From: Litchfieldia salsa
GTDB lineage: Bacteria > Bacillota > Bacilli > Bacillales > Bacillaceae_L
Direction: 5' to 3'
Assembly: GCF_900104555.1 (NCBI RefSeq)
Contig: NZ_FNJU01000005.1
Location: 194,216 to 258,215, forward strand
DNA: 64,000 nt
Under the pieces are notes generated by a model that worked only from the letters and a program-made list of their open reading frames with translations, was not told the origin of the DNA and made no database searches. Below, in pieces: positions 46,362 through 54,484 of this stretch (its first letter is position 1; each line of letters starts with the position of its first letter). A program made the position numbers and the translations under genes.

Positions 46362-46402
46362 TAACAAGGGACTGCACATTTAATATGTGCAGTCCCTTGT
46401 TT
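46362..46402. terminator. terminator of msmX
   Basis: AACAAGGGACTGCACAT pairs perfectly with ATGTGCAGTCCCTTGTT. Its distal end touches the stop codon of the convergent zinc-ribbon gene. Confidence 0.85.
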
Positions 46403-46643
46403 ATTCCTGTATTAATTTAATTTCTGACAACGAACAATTCTCACAGTAAAATAAATGCGCACATTTGTGTTCACTAAGTGTTGTTGCAAATCCATCAATT
46501 TGTTTCATTCCATCTATCTCCATATAGGCACTGTAATCATCAAAGTAATCAATTACTCTCCCACCGTCCATTAATTGCTGACCACAAGTAACACAATGGA
46601 AATCAGCTGTTTCAAAGCCATTGCAAAGCGGACAAATGTACAT
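46401..46643 (-). CDS. small multi-CxxC zinc-ribbon protein, 80 aa
   Basis: It starts MYICPLCNGFETADFHCVTCG: C4/C7 and C17/C20 form one four-Cys ribbon, and a second HKCAHLFYCENC pair lies near the C terminus. The start at 46643 is chosen for GGATGG 8 nt upstream; the ATG at 46655 overlaps that site. No enzymatic motif. Likely a structural zinc protein of unknown role. Confidence 0.65.
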   Translation of the reverse strand: MYICPLCNGFETADFHCVTCGQQLMDGGRVIDYFDDYSAYMEIDGMKQIDGFATTLSEHKCAHLFYCENCSLSEIKLIQE

Positions 46644-46722
46644 AATGGCTACCATCCTTCTTTTATTAAGGCTGTTATCTAAAAGATTGTTGTTTTAAGA
46701 CTTATTTACTTTGGTAGAGCTC

Positions 46723-46848
46723 GTTGATTGGAACGGAAGGTATGTGACTCCTGCGGGATGCGCAGGAAGGATGAGACCCCACAGGAGCTTGGCGACGATA
46801 GGTTCATCCCTGCACCAAGGAAAGCACATACCTGGAGTGCAAATCAAC
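46723..46848 (+). repeat. dispersed palindromic element, variant of family A
   Basis: Ends GTTGATTGGAACGGAAGG / TGGAGTGCAAATCAAC are inverted repeats with mismatches around GGTATGTG and CACATACC. The core CTCCTGCGGGATG ... GAGACCCCACAGGAGC matches the inner core of family A, but the outer arms differ. Related elements with this arm type are common in Bacillaceae intergenic DNA. It lies in the 46644-47256 gap. Confidence 0.7.
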
Positions 46849-46929
46849 CTAACCTAGTCAAATAGCAACATTTTACGATAACAGCTTTTATTAATAACTA
46901 CATTACTATTTTAAGACGTACCGTTCACT

Positions 46930-47055
46930 CTATGTATGATTATTAAAGGAATCATTTTCCATTATATTTTTTGAATAGATTTCGCCTTCTCCTGCCATAA
47001 TACTTATTACACGCAGGGGAATTAAATAAATTAAATCAATTAAATCAATGAGCAT
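46930..47055 (-). CDS. possible small protein, 41 aa
   Basis: It starts MLIDLIDLIYLIPLRVISIM, encoded in part by a TTAAATCAA direct repeat, and ends FNNHT. GGGGGTG lies 4-6 nt before ATG, the only reason for listing it. No family, no neighbour logic. Could be chance coding in AT-rich DNA between the repeat element and the SASP gene. Confidence 0.35.
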   Translation of the reverse strand: MLIDLIDLIYLIPLRVISIMAGEGEIYSKNIMENDSFNNHT

Positions 47056-47256
47056 TTAGCACCCCCAGGAAAGGCGTTTAAAACTTAAAAAAAAAAATAA
47101 AAAAAAGTGAATAAAAAATAAAAAATTACACATTCTAATAAACGTAACACACAAAAACATTATTGGGTTCGCCAAGAGGCAATGGATCATTATATCCATA
47201 GTTGGTGCAATACCAGCAAACCCAACCAAAAAAAATTTTAGAGGAGCTGAAAGAAC

Positions 47257-47469
47257 ATGGCAAACAACAACAGTGGAAACAGCAACCAATTACTAGTTCA
47301 AGGAGCTCAGCAAGCGATTGACCAAATGAAGTATGAGATTGCATCAGAATTTGGTGTAAACTTAGGTGGAGAAACTACTTCTCGTGCTAACGGATCAGTT
47401 GGTGGAGAAATTACTAAGCGTCTAGTTTCTATGGCTCAACAATCTATGAGCGGTTTTAACGGACAATAA
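47257..47469 (+). CDS. alpha/beta-type small acid-soluble spore protein
   Basis: 70 residues with both SASP signatures: the GPR protease site region [15 protein letters not shown] and the DNA-binding [15 protein letters not shown]. These proteins coat spore DNA and protect it from UV. GAGGAG lies 10 nt before ATG. A CATTATA at 47188-47194 fits a SigG -10, but I see no good -35 beside it. A strong terminator follows the gene. Confidence 0.97.
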   Translation: MANNNSGNSNQLLVQGAQQAIDQMKYEIASEFGVNLGGETTSRANGSVGGEITKRLVSMAQQSMSGFNGQ

Positions 47470-47493
47470 TTAAAAATTTCATAATATGGCCTT

Positions 47494-47522
47494 AGGTCCC
47501 AAGTTCTCTTGGGACCTTTTTA
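47494..47522 (+). terminator. terminator of the SASP gene
   Basis: AGGTCCCAAG pairs perfectly with CTTGGGACCT around a 4-nt loop, followed by TTTTATT. Confidence 0.88.
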
Positions 47523-47613
47523 TTATTAGAAACTGTATCAGACAAACCATAAACCCCATATAGTAGAGTAAATGCTAAATCTTCCTACTATTACAAGAAA
47601 GGGGGTCATATGT

Positions 47614-47760
47614 ATGTTTGAAGCAGTGGACTGGAAACTCGTCACATTTGTCTCCTATACCCTCTTCCACGAATATATCGTCCACATTCGATTCCCACAG
47701 ATTTACTACATGGAACAAATGAAACAACAAGAACTTGATACTCTTCTCAAAAAGGATTAG
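47614..47760 (+). CDS. small hypothetical protein, 48 aa
   Basis: It begins MFEAVDWKLVTFVSYTLFHE and ends MKQQELDTLLKKD: an aromatic-rich amphipathic N-terminal part and a charged C-terminal helix. AAAGGGGG lies about 9 nt before ATG at 47614; the ORF can be extended to 47572, but without a ribosome binding site. No family recognised. Confidence 0.55.
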   Translation: MFEAVDWKLVTFVSYTLFHEYIVHIRFPQIYYMEQMKQQELDTLLKKD

Positions 47761-47849
47761 TTGTTTCCCTAATATTGGCCTCTTTACTTATTTTAAATTA
47801 GGCAAAGATATAACTAAGGGACCAAAATGAGTAACAGGGGGAATTCTAA

Positions 47850-48230
47850 ATGAATCAATTATTGCAATCCATCCTTGAAAAAACACGTGAGTCGGTAGAA
47901 CAGACTACTCACTTGATTGTTGAACGAATTGAAACGCTTTTACATGAGCCTACATTCTCAGTTGAAGAACTTGCTTCATTTGTTGCTTCACATCCCAATA
48001 CGTCTTTTTCACAAAAGTTTTTACTTGGGATTCACTATTACTTTTATGAACTAAAGCTAAATAACATGGTGTTTTACTTAGAAACGAAAGGCACAAATGG
48101 TTCGTATATATTAGAACTGTTAATTACAAATGAAACCAAAACTTTGTTCCAATTTTATTCATATGAAAATAAATTAAAACCCACAAAACCACTTAAGCTT
48201 TCTGAAACCATAAATCGTGAAATCAACTAA
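47850..48230 (+). CDS. hypothetical protein, 126 aa
   Basis: A soluble protein with an N-terminal helix (LLQSILEKTRESVEQTTHLIV) followed by a mixed alpha/beta part (FYLETKGTNGSYILELLITN). AGGGGG 8 nt before ATG. No known family or catalytic motif seen. It is followed by a hairpin and then a repeat element. Confidence 0.65.
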   Translation: MNQLLQSILEKTRESVEQTTHLIVERIETLLHEPTFSVEELASFVASHPNTSFSQKFLLGIHYYFYELKLNNMVFYLETKGTNGSYILELLITNETKTLFQFYSYENKLKPTKPLKLSETINREIN

Positions 48231-48259
48231 CACAAAAAGGAGCCATAAATGGCTCCTCT

Positions 48260-48382
48260 CAGGCTGTTGACAAACGCTCGCATTCTTCGTTGCGAATCCT
48301 CGCTCAGTGCTCATTACCCTCATGGTAACTCCGCTCCTCCCAAGGGTTCGCGCCTCGACTTCAAGCGTTTTCAATCAGCCTG
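48260..48382 (+). repeat. dispersed palindromic element, family C
   Basis: 123 bp with imperfect terminal inverted repeats CAGGCTGTTGACAAACGCT / AGCGTTTTCAATCAGCCTG. The interior is GC-rich (CCTCGCTCAGTGCTCATTAC, ACTCCGCTCCTCCC), unlike its surroundings. A 21-bp piece of a terminator hairpin occurs at both sides (48241-48261 and 48421-48441). No ORF. Confidence 0.75.
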
Positions 48383-48416
48383 GGTTTTATAAATTAAACT
48401 TTGTCTACACTCTAAA

Positions 48417-48438
48417 GAGGAGCCATAAATGGCTCCTC
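48417..48438. terminator. terminator of the CorC-type gene (duplicated at 48240)
   Basis: GAGGAGCCAT pairs with ATGGCTCCTC around two bases, between a plus-strand gene and the minus-strand CBS protein that ends at 48446. An equivalent shorter hairpin begins at 48240. Confidence 0.65.
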
Positions 48439-48445
48439 TCATTTC

Positions 48446-49708
48446 TTAATTATTTGGAAGTGGTTCATTAATAATGACGCCAACTTTTCGTATTCTTCGA
48501 TTTTCTACCTCTTGAATTGTAATTGTTACATGTTCATAGTCAAAATGTTCTCCAACTGTAGGTATTCGTTCAAGCGCCTCTGAAATCCATCCACCTAATG
48601 TGTAATAAGATGTATCTGGTTCATTTATATCAACTAATTTTACAAAGTCATCAAGAGGTAATTCTGCATTAAACTCATAATTTTTTTCATCTATTTGATT
48701 AATATTCTTTACTTTCTCATCGTGTTCATCCCAAATATCCCCAACGATTTCCTCTAGTATATCCTCTAGAGTGATCAAACCTGATGTCCCACCAAATTCA
48801 TCAACAACAATGGCCATATGAGTCTTATGTTTCTGAAGTTCTGGAAGAAGGGTTGATATCTTCATGCTTCTAACGACAAAGAATGGATCTCGAAGTAAAC
48901 CTCTAATACTAATTTCATTATTTTGCACGAGTTGGCTTAAAAATTCTCTCTCAGAAAGAACTCCAATAATATTATCAATATTATCTTCGTACACAGGTAC
49001 CCTTGAATAACGTTCTTCTAAAAACATATCTCTTATTTCATCAATGGACTGTGATACCTCCACAGCTGCCATGTCGATTCTAGGAGTTAGAATTTCACCG
49101 ACTAATATATCATTAAAGTCCAAGGAACGATGGACAAGTTCTTTTTCTTGATTATCAATTACACCCTCTTCTTCACTTAAGTCAATCATCACTTTGAGTT
49201 CTTCCTCAGTTACAGACGGAGAATCATCTTTACTTTTGATAAGCTTGGATGCGGCTACTTTCAGTAGTACAAACAAGTAAGTAATGGGTGATAAGACCTT
49301 CATTAGGAAAAAGAGTATTCCTGAAATGGCTAATGCAAATGCTTCAGCATTTTCTTTAGCGAACGACTTTGGCAGAATCTCGCCAAAAATCAAAATTAAA
49401 ATGGTCATGACAACAGTACTTATAACAAGACCAGTATTTCCACCGAATAAGTCATCTGCCACTTTAGCAGAAATAGAAGCTGCTGCAATGTTAACAATAT
49501 TATTCCCAATTAAAATTGTTGATAATGCTTTATCAAAATGTTCTGAGATGTACAGTGCTTTTTTACTGCCTCGTCTGTTCTCATCACTATAATTTTTTAA
49601 GCGAATTCGGTTTACACTTGAAAAAGCAGTTTCTGTTGCTGAAAAGAATGCAGATAAAAAGATTAAAAAAACCAATAAAGAAATTATACTCAGTGGCAAA
49701 TCGCCCAA
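48446..49708 (-). CDS. CNNM/CorC-type membrane protein with CBS domains
   Basis: 420 residues: an N-terminal DUF21/CNNM domain of four helices starting LSIISLLVFLIFLSAFFSATETAFSSVNRIRLK, two CBS domains (EILTPRIDMAAVEV, THMAIVVDEFGGTSGLITLEDILEEIVGDIWDE), and a C-terminal CorC_HlyC domain. Relatives move or sense Mg2+ or other divalent ions. The start is TTG with AGGAG 11 nt upstream. Single gene, with its own terminator. Confidence 0.9.
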   Translation of the reverse strand: MGDLPLSIISLLVFLIFLSAFFSATETAFSSVNRIRLKNYSDENRRGSKKALYISEHFDKALSTILIGNNIVNIAAASISAKVADDLFGGNTGLVISTVVMTILILIFGEILPKSFAKENAEAFALAISGILFFLMKVLSPITYLFVLLKVAASKLIKSKDDSPSVTEEELKVMIDLSEEEGVIDNQEKELVHRSLDFNDILVGEILTPRIDMAAVEVSQSIDEIRDMFLEERYSRVPVYEDNIDNIIGVLSEREFLSQLVQNNEISIRGLLRDPFFVVRSMKISTLLPELQKHKTHMAIVVDEFGGTSGLITLEDILEEIVGDIWDEHDEKVKNINQIDEKNYEFNAELPLDDFVKLVDINEPDTSYYTLGGWISEALERIPTVGEHFDYEHVTITIQEVENRRIRKVGVIINEPLPNN

Positions 49709-49865
49709 GAATGTTCACACTCCTAATATTTTTACTACCTAAAACTTATTTTATTGCACTTTGAAGATAAACATACTTTATTCCATCAGATATTTAGAGA
49801 AAAATATGCTAATCCTATAATAACAAAAAACAAACAAGAAGAGAATTAATATTAGTCAATATATT

Positions 49866-49941
49866 CCTAAAAAATATAATGCCTGCCACAACTCTCATAC
49901 TCCAGGTTAAACACTAGAAATATTTGAGAGCGTGTCAGGCA
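49866..49941 (-). terminator. terminator downstream of bmrD and the 27-aa ORF
   Basis: On the minus strand TGCCTGACACGCTCTCA faces TGAGAGTTGTGGCAGGCA with mismatches, followed by TTATATTTTTTAG. Confidence 0.65.
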
Positions 49942-49956
49942 CTTTACATTGGTTCT

Positions 49957-50040
49957 TCATGATTCTAATAAGTTATAACCAATAAAAAGAGTAATAATAA
50001 TAACTGAAGCAATGTTCAATGTTACAGAAAGCTCCTCCAT
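49957..50040 (-). CDS. single-helix micro-protein, 27 aa
   Basis: It begins MEELSVTLNIASVIIITLFI and ends GYNLLES: one membrane helix with charged ends. GGGGGAG lies 4 nt before ATG. It is 122 bp downstream of bmrD and before the shared terminator, so it may be the last gene of that operon. No family recognised. The rest of 49709-50162 shows nothing else. Confidence 0.55.
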   Translation of the reverse strand: MEELSVTLNIASVIIITLFIGYNLLES

Positions 50041-50162
50041 TTTACTCCCCCTCATAAAAGATTAGAATAATCCTTTTTAAGGGTAGCATCTATAAAGGTT
50101 TAGTTGTGAACTTATCTGTGTCATTTATTTAGATTTATTATTAATCTTTTGTGAACACCAAT

Positions 50163-52178
50163 TTAAGCAATATCAGTTGCCTTTCCTTGCTGTAGTTCAT
50201 ACATCTGATAGTATTTGCCGCGTTGTTCCATTAATTCATAATGGTTTCCTTTTTCAACAATTTCTCCACGATCCAGTACAAGTATTTGATCAGCATTTTT
50301 GATGGTCGATAATCTGTGCGCAATGATAAATGTAGTTCTTCCTTTTTTAAGAACCTCTAATGCATTTTGAATGATAGCCTCAGTTTCGGTATCAATGCTT
50401 GCTGTTGCTTCATCCAAGATAAGAATGGCTGGATCAAATGCCAATGCACGTGCAAATGATACGAGCTGACGCTGGCCAGAAGATAAAGTGCTACCCTTTT
50501 CAATTACTGGCTCATCATAACCATTAGGAAGACTTTTCAATAATTGATCTGCCCCTACATCATTTAATGCCTTTTCCACTCTTTCACGCGAAATAGATGG
50601 ATCATCCAAACTCACGTTACTCGCAATCGTCCCTGTAAATAAATAAGGATCCTGCAATACAATTCCCATATGCTTCCTTAGTACTTGTTTAGGAATTTCA
50701 TTTATATTCATACCATCAATCGTGATTTTCCCTTCATTAATATCATAGAAGCGAAATAACAAATTCATGATTGAACTTTTTCCAGACCCAGTATGGCCAA
50801 CTAGTGCTACTGTTTCTCCTTGCTTAGCTGCAAAGTGAATATCCTTTAACACGTGTTCTCCTTCTTTGTAACCAAAGAAAACATGGTCAAATGCCACATT
50901 CCCCTTATACCGAGGAATTTCATCGGAACTTACATCTATTCCTTCTAAATCTAATAGTTCAAATACCCTCTCTGACGCAACCAATGATTGTTCTAATATG
51001 GCTAATTGATTAACCATTCCTGTTATCGGTTGGAACAACCTATTTAGATAATCAACAAAAGCGTATAGTACCCCCAAAGAAATCACACTATCCAGGCCGA
51101 GTGACCCTCCACCAAAATACCATATTAATGCGACGAACGAAATATTTCTTAGCACACCCACTAAATTATGTGAAGTTAGAGCATTAAGATTCAATAATTT
51201 ATTTTGATAAGTAAAATGCTCGTCGTTTAAGACATCAAATTCCTTATCTGCCTCTTCTTGTCTACGGAATGCTTGAATAATTGACATTCCTTGGATGGAT
51301 TCATTAATTGTTCCATTAATGTCACTCAATCTTGAACGAATTTTATGATTGTACTTTGACGCATATTTGCGATATACCTTTATCCATATAATGAGAATCG
51401 GGACAATCACCATACAAATCAATGCAAGCTTTGCATCTAATAAAAATAATGCAATAAATATTCCTGTTATATAGATAATTCCAGTAAAGAAGTTAGCTAG
51501 AACAGTCACATATAAATCACGAATTGCTTCTGTGTCATTTGTAACTCTAGATACAACTTTCCCAGCAGGAAGATTATCAAAATAATTAACTGGTAATCGT
51601 TGGATCTGTGCAAACACATCTTCTCTCATCTTTTGAATAATTCGATTTGCCGAGGTTTGTAATAAATATCTTTGTCCGAACGTAAAGATCGATGCGATAA
51701 CTAGTAACCCGAAATAAAGAGCAATCAACTTTATTAACATTGGTATTTCTGGCTTATAAAAGTTAAATAGTTCATCTTTGGAGAGCTTCTCGACTTCATA
51801 GCTTTCCACTTTATCATTTCTTGAGATGATTAACTCATTATTATTTACGACTCTTTGGCCATCAAATTCAATAGGCTCATCAACAAAATAATAAGAACGA
51901 CCAACCTGGAGAATTCGAACCTCTGCGATCTTTTCATCATCTGTGTAAATTCGATCTGAACGCTTATACCAGTTTCCTTGAAAGGCTACTGCTTCATCAC
52001 TTTTATTCGTTTCATACCAAACATTTTCTATCCCAAGAATATGATCATCAATCATTTTCTTTGCAATAAAAGGACCAGTTAATTCTGTCGCTACTGCAAT
52101 AGCCAACATAATGAGTGCAAAGATGATGGTTCTTTTAAATAAAAGGGCGTAGTTAAAGAGTCTTTTACCTACTTTCAT
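50163..52178 (-). CDS. bmrD: heterodimeric multidrug ABC exporter subunit BmrD (YheH)
   Basis: 671 residues. Six membrane helices and an NBD: Walker A GHTGSGKSS, degenerate signature LSSGQRQLV, canonical Walker B ILILDEATASID with catalytic Glu. Between the first two helices is an extra extracellular domain of about 100 residues (from ENVWYETNKSDEAV to YEVEKL), a known trait of BmrD. It overlaps bmrC by 4 bp. Together they export drugs such as Hoechst dye and antibiotics in B. subtilis. Confidence 0.94.
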   Translation of the reverse strand: MKVGKRLFNYALLFKRTIIFALIMLAIAVATELTGPFIAKKMIDDHILGIENVWYETNKSDEAVAFQGNWYKRSDRIYTDDEKIAEVRILQVGRSYYFVDEPIEFDGQRVVNNNELIISRNDKVESYEVEKLSKDELFNFYKPEIPMLIKLIALYFGLLVIASIFTFGQRYLLQTSANRIIQKMREDVFAQIQRLPVNYFDNLPAGKVVSRVTNDTEAIRDLYVTVLANFFTGIIYITGIFIALFLLDAKLALICMVIVPILIIWIKVYRKYASKYNHKIRSRLSDINGTINESIQGMSIIQAFRRQEEADKEFDVLNDEHFTYQNKLLNLNALTSHNLVGVLRNISFVALIWYFGGGSLGLDSVISLGVLYAFVDYLNRLFQPITGMVNQLAILEQSLVASERVFELLDLEGIDVSSDEIPRYKGNVAFDHVFFGYKEGEHVLKDIHFAAKQGETVALVGHTGSGKSSIMNLLFRFYDINEGKITIDGMNINEIPKQVLRKHMGIVLQDPYLFTGTIASNVSLDDPSISRERVEKALNDVGADQLLKSLPNGYDEPVIEKGSTLSSGQRQLVSFARALAFDPAILILDEATASIDTETEAIIQNALEVLKKGRTTFIIAHRLSTIKNADQILVLDRGEIVEKGNHYELMEQRGKYYQMYELQQGKATDIA

Positions 52179-53932
52179 GCAGACACCCCACTTTCTTGCT
52201 TTTCCACAACTTGTTGTCGATCAAATTGTTCTTTATACCAACCATTCGCCGCTAAAAGTTGTTCATGTGTACCTTCTTCTATCACATTTCCTTCATCAAG
52301 AACGACAATCCAATCTGCATGTTCTACAGCAGACAAGCGATGTGTAGTAATAATTGTTGTTTTGTCTGCTCTTTCTCTCCTGATATTTTCAATGATTGCA
52401 GTTTCTGTTTTAGCATCAACTGCTGATAAGGAATCATCTAAGATCAAGATTTCTGGATTCACAGCCAATGCTCTAGCAATTGAAATTCGTTGCTTTTGAC
52501 CTCCAGATAGTGATACTCCTTTTTCACCAACCATCGTGTTCAATCCATCTGATAACGTCTCTAAATCTTTCGTAAAGGCCGCAAGTTCAATAGCCTTTTG
52601 AAGCTCCTCTTCAGTTGCATCCTTTTTACCAAATAGAATATTTTCTTTCACAGATCTTGAAAATAAAACATGATCCTGTGGTACATATCCTATCCACCCT
52701 TGGATTTCTTGGATATCAATATTCTCTATAGGAATATTCGAAATGGTTATTTCACCCTGACCTAGTGGATATTCTCTTAGTAATTGTTTAACAAGAGTTG
52801 TTTTACCACTTCCAGTCTTCCCTACAATTCCAAGTGTCTGGCCTCTTTTGATGTTAAATGATACATTCTGCAAATTAACAACACTTGATGTTGGATATTG
52901 GAATGTTACATCTTTAAATCGAATTCCGTTAGGTACATCAACAGATATAAGCTCATGATGATTTGATACATCTGGTTTGTATGCAAGTGTTTCATTTACT
53001 CGATCTAGTGAAGCATTCCCTCGTTGCATGACGTTAATTAATTCACCAATCGCAAACATTGGCCAAATCATCATTCCTAAGTACACATTAAATGAAACTA
53101 ACTCTCCTAATGTAATGGTATTATGGAACACAAGATATGCACCATATCCAAGTCCGATAAGATAGCTTATACCAACAAGAATTTTCATAGTTGGCTCAAA
53201 TAAAGAATCGATTTTAGCAACCTTTACATTCTTATTGAAAACATCTTCTGTTAGTTTGTGAAAACGCGATTCATCGGCATGCTCCTGGACATAGGCACGA
53301 ATGACCCGAACACCTGCAATTGACTCTAATACTTGGTCATTCATATCCCCAAATGCATCTTGGGCTTCCATAAATCTCATGTGAATCTTCTTACCATAAA
53401 TTTGCATCACAACAGCCATGATTGGCAAAGGAATTAATGCTGCAAACGTTAATGGCCAACTAATAAGAAAACCCATTGTTAATAATATTGTTAACATAAA
53501 TACACTTGAGTCAATTAAGGTTAAGATCCCGAATCCAGCTGTTTGTGAAATCGCCTTTAAATCATTAGTGGCACGAGCCATTAAGTCACCAGTACGATTT
53601 TTTTCATAAAATGGTGGTGTCATTTTTAATAAATGCTTCATAAATCTTCCACGCATGATACGTTCAACCAAAAAGGCCCCACCAAAGAGTTTATACATCC
53701 AAGTATAAGTAACCCCATAAATAACAATCGCTAAAACTGTTAAAAACACAATATACTGAATTAATTTGTCCTTTGTTAATGCACCTGTTTGTATTTCATC
53801 AATAGCTACTCCGATTAATTTTGGTGGAATAATTTCCAAAATCCCAACAAAAATCAATAAAAGAATGGCTACAGTATACCTTTTCCAATATTGCTTAAAA
53901 AACCAACTTAATTTAACTAAAACTGATAACAT
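52175..53932 (-). CDS. bmrC: heterodimeric multidrug ABC exporter subunit BmrC (YheI)
   Basis: 585 residues, six helices and NBD: Walker A GKTGSGKTT, full signature LSGGQKQRISIARAL, and a Walker B ILILDDSLSAVD where the catalytic Glu is Asp. It is therefore the degenerate-site partner, complementing BmrD. GGGAGGG stands before ATG. It lies behind a leader with two small ORFs and two hairpin terminators. Confidence 0.94.
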   Translation of the reverse strand: MLSVLVKLSWFFKQYWKRYTVAILLLIFVGILEIIPPKLIGVAIDEIQTGALTKDKLIQYIVFLTVLAIVIYGVTYTWMYKLFGGAFLVERIMRGRFMKHLLKMTPPFYEKNRTGDLMARATNDLKAISQTAGFGILTLIDSSVFMLTILLTMGFLISWPLTFAALIPLPIMAVVMQIYGKKIHMRFMEAQDAFGDMNDQVLESIAGVRVIRAYVQEHADESRFHKLTEDVFNKNVKVAKIDSLFEPTMKILVGISYLIGLGYGAYLVFHNTITLGELVSFNVYLGMMIWPMFAIGELINVMQRGNASLDRVNETLAYKPDVSNHHELISVDVPNGIRFKDVTFQYPTSSVVNLQNVSFNIKRGQTLGIVGKTGSGKTTLVKQLLREYPLGQGEITISNIPIENIDIQEIQGWIGYVPQDHVLFSRSVKENILFGKKDATEEELQKAIELAAFTKDLETLSDGLNTMVGEKGVSLSGGQKQRISIARALAVNPEILILDDSLSAVDAKTETAIIENIRRERADKTTIITTHRLSAVEHADWIVVLDEGNVIEEGTHEQLLAANGWYKEQFDRQQVVEKQESGVSA

Positions 53933-53966
53933 CTTTTTTGTCCCTCCCTACATTGTCCAAACGTAA

Positions 53967-54023
53967 CTAACCACCTTCTAGATCTCCTGTGTACATCATT
54001 CCAATTGCACCTACTACATTCAT
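53967..54023 (-). CDS. second leader ORF upstream of bmrC, 18 aa
   Basis: MNVVGAIGMMYTGDLEGG, preceded by AGGAGGAAG at ideal spacing. It lies between the second leader terminator and bmrC (34 bp before its ATG). Such a strong ribosome binding site on an 18-codon ORF suggests regulatory translation, perhaps coupling to bmrC. Confidence 0.5.
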   Translation of the reverse strand: MNVVGAIGMMYTGDLEGG

Positions 54024-54092
54024 AAAACTTCCTCCTTCATATTAGTAATATCTATAAACACCCCATTGCAATGAATGGAAAGTTTAACAATG

Positions 54093-54124
54093 ATAAAAGG
54101 CATAACGCTTAATTGCGATATGCC
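54093..54124 (-). terminator. second leader terminator (T2) of bmrCD
   Basis: On the minus strand GGCATATCGC faces GCGTTATGCC with one mismatch, followed by TTTTATC. It lies 50 bp beyond T1, still upstream of bmrC. Confidence 0.7.
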
Positions 54125-54171
54125 TATGATTTAGAGAATCATTCCTGATTAAGAATGAAAAAATTCCCCAT

Positions 54172-54207
54172 AATAAAAGCACACATCACGACAAACGTGA
54201 CCTGTGC
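54172..54207 (-). terminator. first leader terminator (T1, attenuator) of bmrCD
   Basis: On the minus strand GCACAGGTCACG faces CGTGATGTGTGC (mismatch in the middle), followed by TTTTATTATG. Seven bases of its 5' arm (GGTCACG, 54196-54202) are complementary to CGTGACC inside the leader ORF (54268-54274), which gives a possible antiterminator. Confidence 0.75.
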
Positions 54208-54246
54208 TACATTTAATTTTTGAAAGTGATCATCGTAATAGATGGT

Positions 54247-54321
54247 TTAGATTTCAATCAAAGGTAGGGTCACGGTAGTATTATTTAATTGATGATGAAG
54301 CATATCTCTTAAGTTTTCCAT
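54247..54321 (-). CDS. BmrB-type leader peptide, 24 aa
   Basis: MENLRDMLHHQLNNTTVTLP followed by LIEI and stop. AAGGAGGG precedes ATG. It lies directly upstream of T1. In B. subtilis the leader peptide BmrB controls bmrCD by ribosome-mediated transcription attenuation. The sequence here is not obviously BmrB, but place and layout match. The codons ACC-GTG-ACC form the strand that can pair with T1's 5' arm. Confidence 0.65.
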   Translation of the reverse strand: MENLRDMLHHQLNNTTVTLPLIEI

Positions 54322-54484
54322 TTCAAAACCCTCCTTTTCCAATTTATAGAAAATATTTCCTTTGTTAGCTTATCATCAATGACTTTATTTTGTCAATTGT
54401 TACTTCATTAATAATTTTGTTTATTACATTCTAGATGTAAGCGCTTTGTGTTTTTAATCTTGGTTTTTCTCAATGTGGATTTTT

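Noticed and set aside
47188-47194. SigG promoter for the SASP gene
   Set aside because: CATTATA fits the -10, but no acceptable -35 is found at the proper distance; mentioned only in the gene entry.
47056-47344. Minus-strand ORFs of 77 and 69 aa over the SASP start
   Set aside because: Antisense to the SASP gene and its A-rich leader; poly-Phe composition comes from the A tract.
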